A program made the translations under genes and the position numbers. Positions 38,101 to 45,999 of a stretch of 64,000 bases of DNA are shown piece after piece. Numbering within the stretch: the first letter of the stretch is position 1; each line of letters begins with the position of its first letter. Origin of the DNA: Paracentrotus lividus (taxonomy: Eukaryota; Echinodermata; Echinoidea; Camarodonta; Echinidae); assembly GCA_940671915.1 (NCBI GenBank), contig CALNVZ010000641.1, positions 7,184,101 to 7,248,100 on the forward strand, read 5' to 3'. The notes under the pieces are model-generated. The model was not told the DNA's origin. It ran no database searches and saw only the letters and a program-made list of their open reading frames with translations.

Positions 38101-38591
38101 TGTCCAGTGTACAATTAATATGTCACGGAGCGCTTTATCTTATCGACACAAAGCAAAAATTCAATTTAAATTTATATAGCGCCCCCTTTATAATTTGAAA
38201 TCGCCTCATTGACTTGACACATTGTTAAAGTCATTAAAATCAGGGGGGGGAGATTTTTTTTTGTCACCATTTTAGGCATTCCCATATCTGTGCATGAACT
38301 AATTGTGCACTTAGTGCGATATGAAATCGAAACTTTGGAAGGTATTAGTTGAAAGTAATTGCTTATTCATGATTTATATTCATTTTGGTATGATAATGCA
38401 TAGCTGAGACCAAAAAAAAAAGAGAAACAGAAAGAAAGACAATACATGGAGCACTGGTCGTATTCTCCTTCATCTCTATCAATTTGGAAAACGATTTTTA
38501 TTTTTGTCGTATTTTCCCCATCATATAGGACGGATTTCTCTTCATGCTCTCTCCGTGTAGAAAAGGAGGATATACTGAAATGTCGACATAA
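16966..38591 (+). CDS. M6PR-like: Cation-dependent mannose-6-phosphate receptor-like protein, copy 1 (gene-level span)
   Basis: Seven exons sum to 795 nt and encode 264 residues. They form a signal peptide (1 to about 25), a Cys-rich lumenal MRH-type domain (about 26-180), a transmembrane helix (about 193-215) and a 48-residue tail. The tail shows GKELIPNYNFW, LLVKDGFLFMLSPC and a GGYTEMST end, which fits the CD-M6PR tail pattern FW-D---LV-DG--F. Residues in the right order for the sugar-binding Gln, Arg, Glu and Tyr are Q94, R136, E158 and Y164; the Arg-Glu spacing of 22 equals that of bovine CD-M6PR (R111, E133). The predicted role is a lectin-type sorting receptor of the Golgi/endosome system. 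No acidic-dileucine end is seen. Introns 1 and 3 are swollen by transposons. The paralogue is at 49808-57394. Confidence 0.75.
17880..18960. repeat. Tandem ~340-bp units, left arm
   Basis: About three diverged units are anchored by CCTAATTAGCATAATGAGC (about 18040 and 18392) and TTAGCATATC…GTAATATGG (about 18255 and 18588). The same units run in the opposite direction at 21240-22360. Confidence 0.75.
18965..21236. mobile_element. Inner inverted repeat element in the loop of the giant foldback
   Basis: The left side carries AACCATACACGTACCCC and TTACCCCCTATTAC; the right side carries their inverse (GGGGGTAATTTTGATATG, CTTACGTGTATG). It shares sequence with 3680-4290. The central part (about 19140-20880) is unique AT-rich DNA with no supported gene. 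Confidence 0.55.
21008..21178. mobile_element. Small palindromic MITE, CAGGGGC ends (family also at 32783-32948)
   Basis: It begins CAGGGGCTCGGAGCCGGGG and ends ACTCCGCGCCCCTG. The interior contains GCTCAGCC, AAATGACC and a G/C run. A relative lies at 32783-32948. Confidence 0.65.
21240..22360. repeat. Tandem ~340-bp units, right arm (inverse of 17880-18960)
   Basis: The units GCTAATTAGGCCATTTAAGAC and CATATTACAAATTGATATGC are repeated and are the reverse complement of the left arm units, including the GAATTCATTTATGAT block. Confidence 0.75.
22490..23436. mobile_element. Palindrome inserted in the right arm of the giant foldback
   Basis: GTCTCGAGAGTCGTGGAGATG at about 22670 is inverted at about 23240. 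The pairing extends outward through AAGGAGCAATGTCACATCTT, TGAACATCA and GAAGCACAGAATAATG. Left and right arms are about 300-400 bp. It resembles the CTCCTGAGACT blocks of 830-860 and 2125-2160. Confidence 0.65.
24181..24274 (+). CDS. MRH copy 1, exon 2
   Basis: The acceptor is ATTACTTTCAG and the donor is GTAAGT. It reads FPFGSYGSTGSFLYSFNPCY, then SVGTCNGVV. Lumenal domain with Cys79 and Cys87. It enters with one base completing Lys60 and leaves at phase 0, exactly as in copy 2. Confidence 0.8.
24472..24720. repeat. Purine and pyrimidine low-complexity tracts
   Basis: GAAGAAAAAG-type repeats (24475-24515), a G run, then TCTCTTTT-type sequence (24640-24720) in intron 2. Confidence 0.6.
24798..24931 (+). 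CDS. MRH copy 1, exon 3
   Basis: The acceptor is CATGTCATTAG and the donor is GTATGA. It begins SCQQFTGGASPSYFDLGNP and ends VVTYSAGQGDQK. SCQ holds the presumed sugar-contacting Gln94. It leaves at phase 2 (AG). Confidence 0.8.
25524..25566. repeat. Perfect 16-bp hairpin
   Basis: GTTCATGCCCGGCGAA (25524-25539) is inverted perfectly at 25551-25566 with an 11-base AT-rich loop. It lies in a GC-richer block (about 25000-25700) inside intron 3 that is probably an old element whose ends I cannot define. Confidence 0.7.
25927..26074. mobile_element. Palindromic MITE with GGCCCGAATTC ends
   Basis: GGCCCGAATTCACAAACGTG at the left is perfectly inverted at the right, and pairing continues through GGTTTAGTTAGTCCATGG. 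The whole element is 148 bp, flanked by ATA on both sides. The same termini occur at 56540-56802, and related GCCCGTATTCT termini at 50016-50172. Confidence 0.8.
27180..27290. repeat. Short inverted repeat
   Basis: AGTACATGCTCTACTATGCA and the following bases are inverted at 27245-27290 (…TGCATTAATAGAGCATGCA). Adjacent to the next foldback. Confidence 0.55.
27299..28277. mobile_element. TA-flanked foldback element
   Basis: The ends CACTGTTGCTCATAAAGGTT and CTTTCTGACCAACAGTG, flanked by TA (27297-27298, 28278-28279), are followed by matching arms: TTCCCGGGGAAAG at 27435 is inverted near 28130, and CCCTAGCTATATCTTGG near 28155. No transposase. Confidence 0.75.
28727..28752. repeat. Poly(A) tract
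   Basis: A run of about 26 A in intron 3 of MRH copy 1. Confidence 0.8.
29685..30719. mobile_element. TA-flanked foldback with two-unit arms
   Basis: The left end is CAGGGTGTTTCCGAAAAAAG; the right end is its degenerate inverse, with TA on both sides. Each arm has two direct copies of a ~240-bp unit: AACCCAACTTTGATCA occurs at about 29708 and 29929, and its inverse at about 30462 and 30680. Short frames inside are shadows. Confidence 0.75.
30765..30849 (+). CDS. MRH copy 1, exon 4
   Basis: The acceptor is CTTTTAAAG and the donor is GTAAGT. It reads TTEVSYTCDATALEPTLQ, then DIVEYSKQQY, carrying Cys144, Glu158 and Tyr164. The first base completes Arg136. It lies only 45 bases after the foldback at 29685-30719. 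Confidence 0.8.
31275..31524. mobile_element. MITE with CGCGGATCCAGG ends
   Basis: GGGCGCGGATCCAGG at the left is matched by the inverse CCTGGATCCGCC at the right, about 250 bp apart. It contains a G run and TGATGACC repeats. Confidence 0.5.
31774..32460. mobile_element. Palindromic element with AAAGGTACTACATCCA units
   Basis: TATGAAGAG…CATTTCC is inverted at the right end (GGAAATGACCTCTTCATA). The unit TTTCCNAAAGGTACTACATCC occurs at 31790, 31938, 31974 and 32222, and inverted at 32420. No coding support. Confidence 0.6.
32783..32948. mobile_element. Small palindromic MITE (family of 21008-21178)
   Basis: AGGGCCGCGGAGCCGTG at the left and GCTCCGCGGCCC at the right enclose a G run, GCTCAGCCCC and an AAATGACC motif shared with the other copy. 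Confidence 0.65.
33432..33544 (+). CDS. MRH copy 1, exon 5
   Basis: The acceptor is CCCTCTTCAG and the donor is GTAAGT. It begins RMTLKTCAACSPAVAGC, passes a short Pro/Ser linker and starts the transmembrane helix (GGGIVCI). It leaves at phase 2. The linker is 12 residues shorter than in copy 2. Confidence 0.8.
33962..34925 (-). mobile_element. 5'-truncated non-LTR retrotransposon (LINE) ORF2 C-terminus
   Basis: Read on the minus strand it contains LDRQLTYRHHLEALRAKVSA, GALALVYSSAEYAAQAW, MRLITGCLRRTPTDLLPVL and WVTLNRLRTGIGRFNAN, then CTCGADEQTADHII. This is the thumb/post-RT end of a LINE reverse transcriptase with its terminal Cys/His segment. The pieces lie in different frames and an in-frame stop interrupts the end (about 34018), so it is dead. 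The original ORF end seems to be the TGA complementary to 33962-33964. It lies antisense within intron 5 of MRH copy 1. Confidence 0.8.
35149..36104. mobile_element. TTAA-flanked foldback (piggyBac-like termini)
   Basis: The ends CCCTATCAAGACCAAGG and the inverse CCTTGGTCTTGATAGGG are flanked by TTAA on both sides (35145-35148, 36105-36108). TTAA target sites with CCC ends are typical of piggyBac-type elements. G/C runs lie just inside each end. The interior is AT-rich with repeated GAGGGCGCT phrases; no transposase. Confidence 0.75.
36376..37210. mobile_element. TA-flanked near-complete palindrome
   Basis: CCGAGTGAGTAAAAAAAAAC at the left is inverted at the right (GTTTTTTTTTGACTCACTCGG minus a few bases). 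The arms pair for about 350 bases, through CTCCTCCCGCATCTTCTGG and GAACACGACGCATTG. Flanked by TA. Open frames inside are mirror images of each other and not genes. Confidence 0.8.
37285..37411 (+). CDS. MRH copy 1, exon 6
   Basis: The acceptor is CCAACATAG and the donor is GTATGA. It encodes the second half of the transmembrane helix (FTVLVLVYIIGGILFMKF) and the proximal tail (ARGASGKELIPNYNFWSDF). Ends at phase 0. Confidence 0.85.
38529..38591 (+). CDS. MRH copy 1, exon 7 (stop)
   Basis: The acceptor is TCATATAG. Twenty codons plus TAA: DGFLFMLSPC, then RKGGYTEMST. The stop is followed after a single base by a strong donor, GTAAGT, so a 3' UTR intron is likely; the same arrangement occurs in copy 2. 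Confidence 0.8.
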   Translation, partial: DGFLFMLSPCRKGGYTEMST

Positions 38592-39080
38592 CGTAAGTTA
38601 TCACCATATTTACACATCACTTTATTATTTGAAACATGGTAGATTGTTAATGACACTGATACCTATAGCCTGATTTTCCCCTAATAGATATTTTCTTTGT
38701 TTGTCGGGATAATTTGATAATACATTTTGTTTTCTTCCAATTTGTGTTCAATTATTCGCAATTCAGCCTTTGTACCGCGAGAAAAGAAGATACAGTATGT
38801 AATAAATTCCTTCAATTAAATTAAATTAAATTCAAATTCTTTGAACTAATTTGATTGACATTATCTTTTATCTTTTCAAGATGTAAGCTAACCCATATTA
38901 TAAGTTAATTCATGGTATTTCCCCCTATTTTTTTTTATCTTCAGTGCTCTGAATGTGGCTGTACAATGTGGATACCACCAAACACCAATGGCGATAATTA
39001 TATTTTAATTTTCCATATCCTTGTTTACATCACAACAGTTGTACATGTATATAATATTATTAACACAATTGTTTTATTAA
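38592..39080. other. 3' region of MRH copy 1
   Basis: A possible 3' UTR acceptor, TTATCTTCAG, lies near 38943. No additional coding exon is convincing. AATAAA signals at 39373-39382 fall inside the next element. Confidence 0.4.
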
Positions 39081-39686
39081 ATAAGGACTCCAGGCCGAAA
39101 TTGAAACGTTTTGCAAAGTAAAGTAAAATTTATCAAGCACAACAGAATTTTTTTAAAAATCAATATCGGATGAAAAATAACAAAGTTATGCATCTTTTAA
39201 GGTTTTTTTTTTCTTTCGTGAAACAGTTCTTTTCATGTTCTCATGCAGATTCAATGAGCAAACTGATGATGTCACAATCCCACTACTTCTTGTGTATTTT
39301 ATTATTATGAATTCCTATTTGTCGCATTTTTTCATACATTGCGTATAAAAAAAAAAAATCCCTTATATTGAAATAAATAAAAGCACTTATGACCTTGAAG
39401 ATTCCACAAAAATTTATTCCTGTTTTTATTTTCTGGAGCAGAAAATCTGGATAATTGGTATATCATACAATAAAATACAAAGGAAGTACTGGGACTGTGA
39501 CATCATCAGCTTGCTCATTTAATATACATGAGCTTTATGCCAAGAACTGTGTCATAAACAATTTAAATCCTAAGAAATCCATAACTTCGCTATTTCTCAT
39601 CCAATTTTGATGAAATTTTCAGTGTTGTGCTGTTGAAATTTTATTTTATTTTTGTAAACATTCAAACTCCAGCCTGGAGGCATCCT
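39081..39686. mobile_element. TTAA-flanked foldback
   Basis: TTAA lies at 39077-39080 and 39687-39690. The arms pair GGACTCCAGGCCG with the inverse near 39670, and GCAAACTGATGATGTCACA (about 39257) with TGTGACATCATCAGCTTGC (about 39496). 606 bp, non-coding. It carries AATAAA motifs that may serve the upstream gene. Confidence 0.7.
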
Positions 39687-39690
39687 TTAA

Positions 39691-40548
39691 GATTCAGCAT
39701 CTTATGACAATATCAATGTCATTTAATTGCATTATTGTTTAAATGGGTATACATCAATGTATCATGTTTGATATACATTTTGTCATATAAATCTGATTAA
39801 GACAACAGTTCGGTTTGATATGATTCAGTCGAAATATATGATAAACAATAAAAAAAAAAAAATGTTTAAAAATGGTCAGATGGTAGGTGGTGGTAACCTG
39901 TTTGGCGCTTAACAAGAATGGGATAGAGCAACGTGCATCTGGCGCTGCTCAGCGGCTGCCGGGCCCACGAAAAAAGTGACAAAACGAATTTCCGTTCACC
40001 TTTGTCTTGGACAATTTGGAGCATTGGAGAATTTGAATAAATAGTAGATAAATATTATGAGAAAATGTAGTGAATCCAGAAACTTATATATGCTAGACCT
40101 ATATATTTTGCTTTTCTTTTGTTCTGCCATTTTTTTTTTTTTTTTTTTTTTACAATAGGGCCTATCATTTTATATACTATGCTTTAAAAAGAACTGGCAA
40201 AAATATCATGAATTGTTGTTTATTTGTGTGTATTTTTTTTCAACGTTGGTATCTTAACAGAGTGAATGACGTTGATAAATAAATGTCATCTTGTTAGCAA
40301 TGATAATTTGGACAGATTAAACAGTAAATAAAAATCCATTTCTCTCGTTTCCATTTCAGTCTAATTTCTCTTCCCCTCCTCTTACTTTATTTTTAAGTTC
40401 ATAACAAATTGGTTGGACTAGTCCAATTATGTTACCATGAACAGATATTTTCCCCCTTTATATATATCCATTTTGGTATATTCATTATATATATTGTGAC
40501 GTCATGTTGTATAAAATTATGTACATTCCATACCTTTTTCTAAAAAAG

Positions 40549-40590
<42 letters not shown>

Positions 40591-41155
40591 TGGTTCTTGA
40601 TAAAGGAATAGATCGATATCATAGAGGTATGTTTATGATCACAGATTTAATGATATATAGACTGGACATGTGAAATAAATAATATTCTGAAAAAATGACA
40701 ATTAATGGAATTTACATTAAAGAACACATGGGAGAGCAAAATTTTAAACATTTAGTTAAACTAGTTATTTTTGTCGCTTTTCTTCTTGTATTTTTATTTT
40801 ATTTTTCTGCATTTTTCAAACCAATTTGAGTCCAAGGTGAACTACCTCCATAAATAATGAAAAAATATTGTTTACTTTTAGGAAACAAAATGAAAATAAC
40901 AATATCGTCATGGCTCACCGTTTGTTATATAGAATACTTATGCTAAATGCTGACTTTAACCATCCTCTTTGCCCAGTATTCATTGAAGCTTACATCCTAT
41001 ATCAATGAATTTCTCCTAAAAAGGAATAGAGTTTTTTTTCCCATTCAAACACAAACATTAGTTAAATTAGTTCATAAATAACGCGCTGCTCTGAGTGCAT
41101 TGGGTCAAAATAATGAGCGCATGACTTTATTTTTTGAAGCCACGACGCGAAGCGA
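39691..41155. other. Intergenic AT-rich sequence with homopolymers
   Basis: Contains a T run near 40130-40151 and an A run of about 35-40 at 40552-40587. No gene or element ends recognised. Confidence 0.5.
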
Positions 41156-41159
41156 GACT

Positions 41160-41875
41160 TAAATTTTTTTATTTTCACAAAAATCCCAAAGTTTCACGCC
41201 TCAGTGGGCACAAGATACAAGAAAATCATGCAAATGAGAAGAAAGTTTAGGGCTCCGTCACTGTTCAGTGACTTACTGGATATGGAATTTGACTCGAGAT
41301 CTTGATAGTTGGTGACAGTCTGGAGCTGGTTCTAGGACATCTCCCCCGGAGGACAACTCCCCCGGGGACAATTACCGGAGGACAGATCCCCCGGAGGACA
41401 ATTCCCCCTAGGACAACCCTAACCCTAACCCTAACCCTAACCCTAACCCTATGTCCTCCGGGGGAGCTGTCCTCCGGGAATTGTCCCCGGGGGAGTTGTC
41501 CTCCGGGGGAGATGTCCTGATACGTCTGGAGCTATGTGTCAAGTTTCATGGAATAACTCATGGCAGAATGAACGATAATTATCATCGAATTTCAAATTTG
41601 TCAGGTATTGATGTCCTCCTCCATTGACTTCAATTACAGAGGTTTAACAAAAAGTGAAATTTGGCATACTTTCATTGTTAATTTTTGTCCATTTGACTGC
41701 GAGTTATTTCATGAAACTTGGCACATAGCTTCAACTGATCTCTAACTAATATGGGCGAATCATATGCGATAGTCACTGAACCTTGATGGAGCCCTATCCC
41801 TCTTCTCTTTTGCAAGATTTCCTTTAGCCACTGAGGCTTGAAACATCAGGATTTTTGTGAAAATAAAATCAGATT
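41160..41875. mobile_element. Foldback whose loop contains a telomere-repeat MITE
   Basis: TTTTCACAAAAATCC and GCCTCAGTGG near 41175-41210 are inverted near 41825-41865, and AGGGCTCCGTCACTG (41250) near 41785. Pairing is imperfect, indicating age. Confidence 0.65.
41328..41522. mobile_element. MITE with interstitial telomere-like repeats
   Basis: The arms AGGACATCTCCCCCGGAGG and the following bases are inverted at the right. Between them about five to six CCCTAA units (41416-41451) match the animal telomere repeat. The 10-mer GTCTGGAGCT is present on both sides (41318-41327, 41523-41532), a likely target duplication. It encodes nothing. Confidence 0.75.
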
Positions 41876-41905
41876 TACTCCCCAAACGAATCTTGCTGTT
41901 CAATC

Positions 41906-41908
<3 letters not shown>

Positions 41909-41953
<45 letters not shown>
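41909..41953. repeat. Poly(A) tract
   Basis: A run of more than 40 A. Confidence 0.85.
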
Positions 41954-41955
<2 letters not shown>

Positions 41956-42799
41956 AATTTAGTCCATAGGCCTATTTGAAAAATAGCTTCTCCAGTCTCA
42001 TGTACTCACTGAAGCATGAATCTAAATAAGTGCCATAGGAATAATTGACAGCATGTCCAATGTATACAACATAAACCCCCCAAAAATGTAATTGAGATGT
42101 TTTTGGGTTGTTTTATGTGTTTATTCAACCGTGAATTATTATCAAAAGTCAAAACACACTTCCAAAACATAAATCCCATCATATTTGATCCAATATACCA
42201 CGTAAAATACGCAAAAACTGCAGTTTTTGCCACTGTAATCCAGTGCTCACTCAACCGTGAAATTTGACCATAAACTGTTAGGGTACACATGTGGCATCTA
42301 TTTTGACAAGTGTGATGTTGGAAATTTTTATTATTGTTCCGAAACCATTTATGCAAAGTGTGATAATCGGCTTGTGAACTTCAAAAAAATGACATTTTTG
42401 CCTTCAACCATTACTCACTGAAGCATGCCATGATGATTCTTGCCTATATTTATTATTAGAATTGAATTTCAATTTTCATAATTTAATGTGATTGTTACTA
42501 TCGTTGTAAATACACACAATTTATAAATTGATTTGGCAAGACATAATTTTTCGCGTTGGTGATTATAGTATTAATCTATGTGAAAAAAATATCTGTGAAC
42601 TGAAACATAAGGAATTAAAGAGTACTCACACAGTCATGTCATAGGAAGGAGATCGTCATTATAATCAAAATCTTAAGCTTTACGGGGTATATCAAGTGTG
42701 CGTCTGTACAAGTTGCTCATTAAATGGAATTCACATACAGAAAATGCAACTAATATTGATGTCCTTTTCGCAATGCGCATGTTATTCAATCAATTGTGC

Positions 42800-43265
42800 C
42801 ACCTTCTATTCACTGCTCTTGCTAAGCCGGGCATTCACCAGCAATCTTTAAGAATAGACGGTTCATGGGTTCTATAGTAACGAAGTATTCAATTAGCCTG
42901 TAATTAAAGTATGGAACAATATTTCTAACCTACTCGTGAATGGCATACTTGTCACGATTGATGTTATTTCGGCTATCGTATTGCTCTCAGATTGTAAAGC
43001 CAAAACAACCTTTGTTTGAGAATGTTGATTGTATCCAACTTCTATTCACTGTTGTTGCTAAGCCGGGCATTCACCAGCAATCTGTAAGAAAAAACCGGGT
43101 TCTTGAGTTCTATAGTAATAAGGTATTCACTAAACCTGTAACTGAAGAATGGAGAACAATATCTGGAATCTACCGGTACTCGTGAATTGCATACTTGTCA
43201 TGATAGATGTTATGTCTCGTAAGCTTTCAGATTGTCAAGCCAAAACATCCTTTGTTTCAGAATGT
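42800..43265. repeat. Two direct copies of a ~233-bp unit
   Basis: CTATTCACTGNTNTTGCTAAGCCGGGCATTCACCAGCAATCT-type sequence starts at about 42808 and again at 43041. Agreement continues through AGTTCTATAGTAA, ACTCGTGAAT and GCCAAAACA. It borders the 5.5-kb foldback. Confidence 0.75.
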
Positions 43266-44319
43266 ATCAACTTGATTATGCTCGGAAACAGAATAAATAG
43301 AGAAGGTACATTGAAACGACATTGCAACTATTAGTCCATTTGAAGCTCCTATACCTTGTGTAGTGAACCTAGAAAAGTTGTTTCCACTGAAGTTTTTTTG
43401 CTGATTTGTGATCTCATGTGATATTACAACAATTTTAGCTTGGTTGCCAACCCGGCAACCTTGGGCAATTTGCATAATTAGCATAAATTCAAAATGGCCG
43501 CCATGCTATATGGTGAAACTTAACTTTTGAACTATAGATCGGATTTTAAAGTATAAAAACATGCATTTAGGGGTTACTTTATGCAAAAAAATCCATTGCA
43601 AATGTTGCTTGTATGATTCGATGTCAATTTTATGATTTAAAGGTCAAATAAAGGTCGAATATAGGAAAATTCATTATATTTTGATTATGCTGAGAATATA
43701 AGACTTTGAAAGGCTAATTTCATGTAGATAAGAGCAGGCGACATCTCTTGTGGTTCTAAAATAATTTTAGCTTGGTTGCCAAATGGACAACTTTGAGCAA
43801 TTTGCATAATTAACATAAATTCAAAATGGCCGCCATGCTATATGATGAAACTTAACTGTTGAACTATAGATCAGTAGTTGAAGTGTAAAACATGCAAATA
43901 GGAGTTACTGTATGCGCAGAATCCATTGCAAATGTTGCTTTTATGACTCGATGTAAATTTTATGTGATAAAGGTCAAATAAAGGTCAAATATAGGGAATT
44001 ATTATATTTTTTATTAGACTGTGAATATAAGACTTTGAAAAGCTGAATATCTTGGTTTGGGATGTGCAGGAGCATTTCCGTGCACTATCTCTTCAATTTG
44101 ACAAACCATATCATCAATACTGGTCATCTAAGGTCAACTTTCTGGAAAATAGTGATTAACAGTACGATTGTCATCTCATCAAACGAAAACACTATAATCA
44201 ATGATCAAGTATAATGGTAGATAGAGTGAGAGGAGGGAGAAGATGGAGAGAAAGATACAGACGGACAGAGGAGGAATCCGGTCGGTGGTCGCCTCTGTGT
44301 TTTTGACCTTCATGACGTT

Positions 44320-45955
44320 CCCAGGTCGAATTTCCAATAGCCTATTGGACCATCAGAAACCAATAGAGCTATTGGTCTCTATTGGTTTCAATAGGGAAAA
44401 TGAATTATGGGACCCACAGAAGCCATTAGAAATTTCTAATGGATCAATAGACATTTTCTGTTGGTTTCTATTGGACCATTAGAATTTTTTTCTGTTGGTC
44501 CAATAGACATTTTCTATTGGACCAATAAGAAATTGATTATGATATCACAGCTAGTGTAATAAAATCTGTTGGACATTTTCAGATAATAACTCATATAAAC
44601 ATGTTTACATTAACAATGAGTCCTACCCTATCCTATCCTATGTTAAGTATAACTCGTCGGCTTGGAGCCAGAAGGGCGCTATTGCAGATCAAGGATGTTC
44701 CGTTTGGAGCCAGAAGGGCGCTATTACCATTGACTTTGTACAGTAATAGCGCCCTTATGGCTCTCAACGGAACATCTATAATATGCAATAACGCCCTTAT
44801 GGCTCCCAAGAGATGCTATCCTACATGAAGGCCCTATATTACTATTGGTTACCTTTCGATCCCTGCTTTATAAACGGGATACAGGCAAAATGTTTGAAGA
44901 AAGACAGTTGCTTATTATTAAATCACACTTTTGTAAATGAAATATGAAGAATTCTCATTATAAATCAATTTGAAATTGTGCTAAACATAAAACGCTACTC
45001 AACTAAAACAATCTTGATTACATTATATAGCCAAATGCCAGCTACATGGCTTAAAAATTGAATGTTTCTATTTATTTTCATCCCTTTTCCGAATCTCAGA
45101 ATACTGCTTATGAATATTCATGACCAACAGAAACCATTAGAAACCAACAGAAACCAATAGAAACCAATAGAAACCATTAGAACCCAATAGAAACCAATTA
45201 TAAAAACCAAAGGGAAATAAAATTCCCAACAGAAAACTACACAAACCAATAGAAACAAACACAAACCAATATAAGACAACAGAAGCTAATAGAAACCAAT
45301 GGAAACCAACAAAAGCTAATAATATTATGTCGAAACTAATCTCAAGAAAATAATCGAGACCCGAATGGGAACCTGAACACCCCAATAGAAATTGTTGATC
45401 GGACAGCCTCAATCCAATAGAGTCTGATGATCTCTATTGGTTAATGGGTCCAACAGCCTAATACCAATAGAGACCAATAGAGTCTGATAATTTCTATTGG
45501 TTTATGGGTCCAACAGCCTGAAACCAAAAGAGACCAATATAGTCTGATGATCTCTATTGGTTTGGGTCCAACAGCCTGAAACCAATAGACGCCAATAGAA
45601 TCTGATGATCTCTATTGGTTTATGGGTCCAACAGCCTGAAACCAATAGAGACCAATAGACTCTATTGGTTTATAGGTCCAATACATCCAGAAAACCAACA
45701 GAGACTGATGGTTTGTATTGGACCAATAGAGATTGATGGCCAGAGACCAACAGAATCTCTTGCTATCTATTGAAGCCTATTGGACCTCTGTGGGTCCATT
45801 AGGATTCTGATATTCTCATTGTATTGGTCTCTATTGGAGTGAAATGGACATTCTAATGGTCCATTAGAAACCAATAGAAACCAATAGAAACCAACTGAAA
45901 CCAATAGAAACCAATAAAAAATTTCTATTGGTTTCTATTGGGATTTCGACCTGGG
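44320..45955. repeat. CCAATAGAAA minisatellite arranged as an inverted repeat
   Basis: The boundaries are CCCAGGTCGAA at the left and TTCGACCTGGG at the right. Inside are dozens of variants of a 10-base unit CCAATAGAAA or its complement TTTCTATTGG, in both orientations, interrupted by a MITE (44642-44815) and about 300 bp of unique DNA. The open frame across 45137-45412 is a repeat artefact. Confidence 0.8.
44642..44815. mobile_element. Short palindromic MITE (second copy of the 12646-12812 family)
   Basis: Two AGCCAGAAGGGCGCTATT units face two AATAGCGCCCTTATGGCT-type units around a short centre, with GATGTTCC spacers. Confidence 0.75.
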
Positions 45956-45999
45956 TTCCTAGAAATAGAGAAATCTAAATGATTAGATGTTAGTGGAGG

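Noticed and set aside
45137..45412. 91-codon antisense frame
   Set aside because: Translation of the CCAATAGAAA array.
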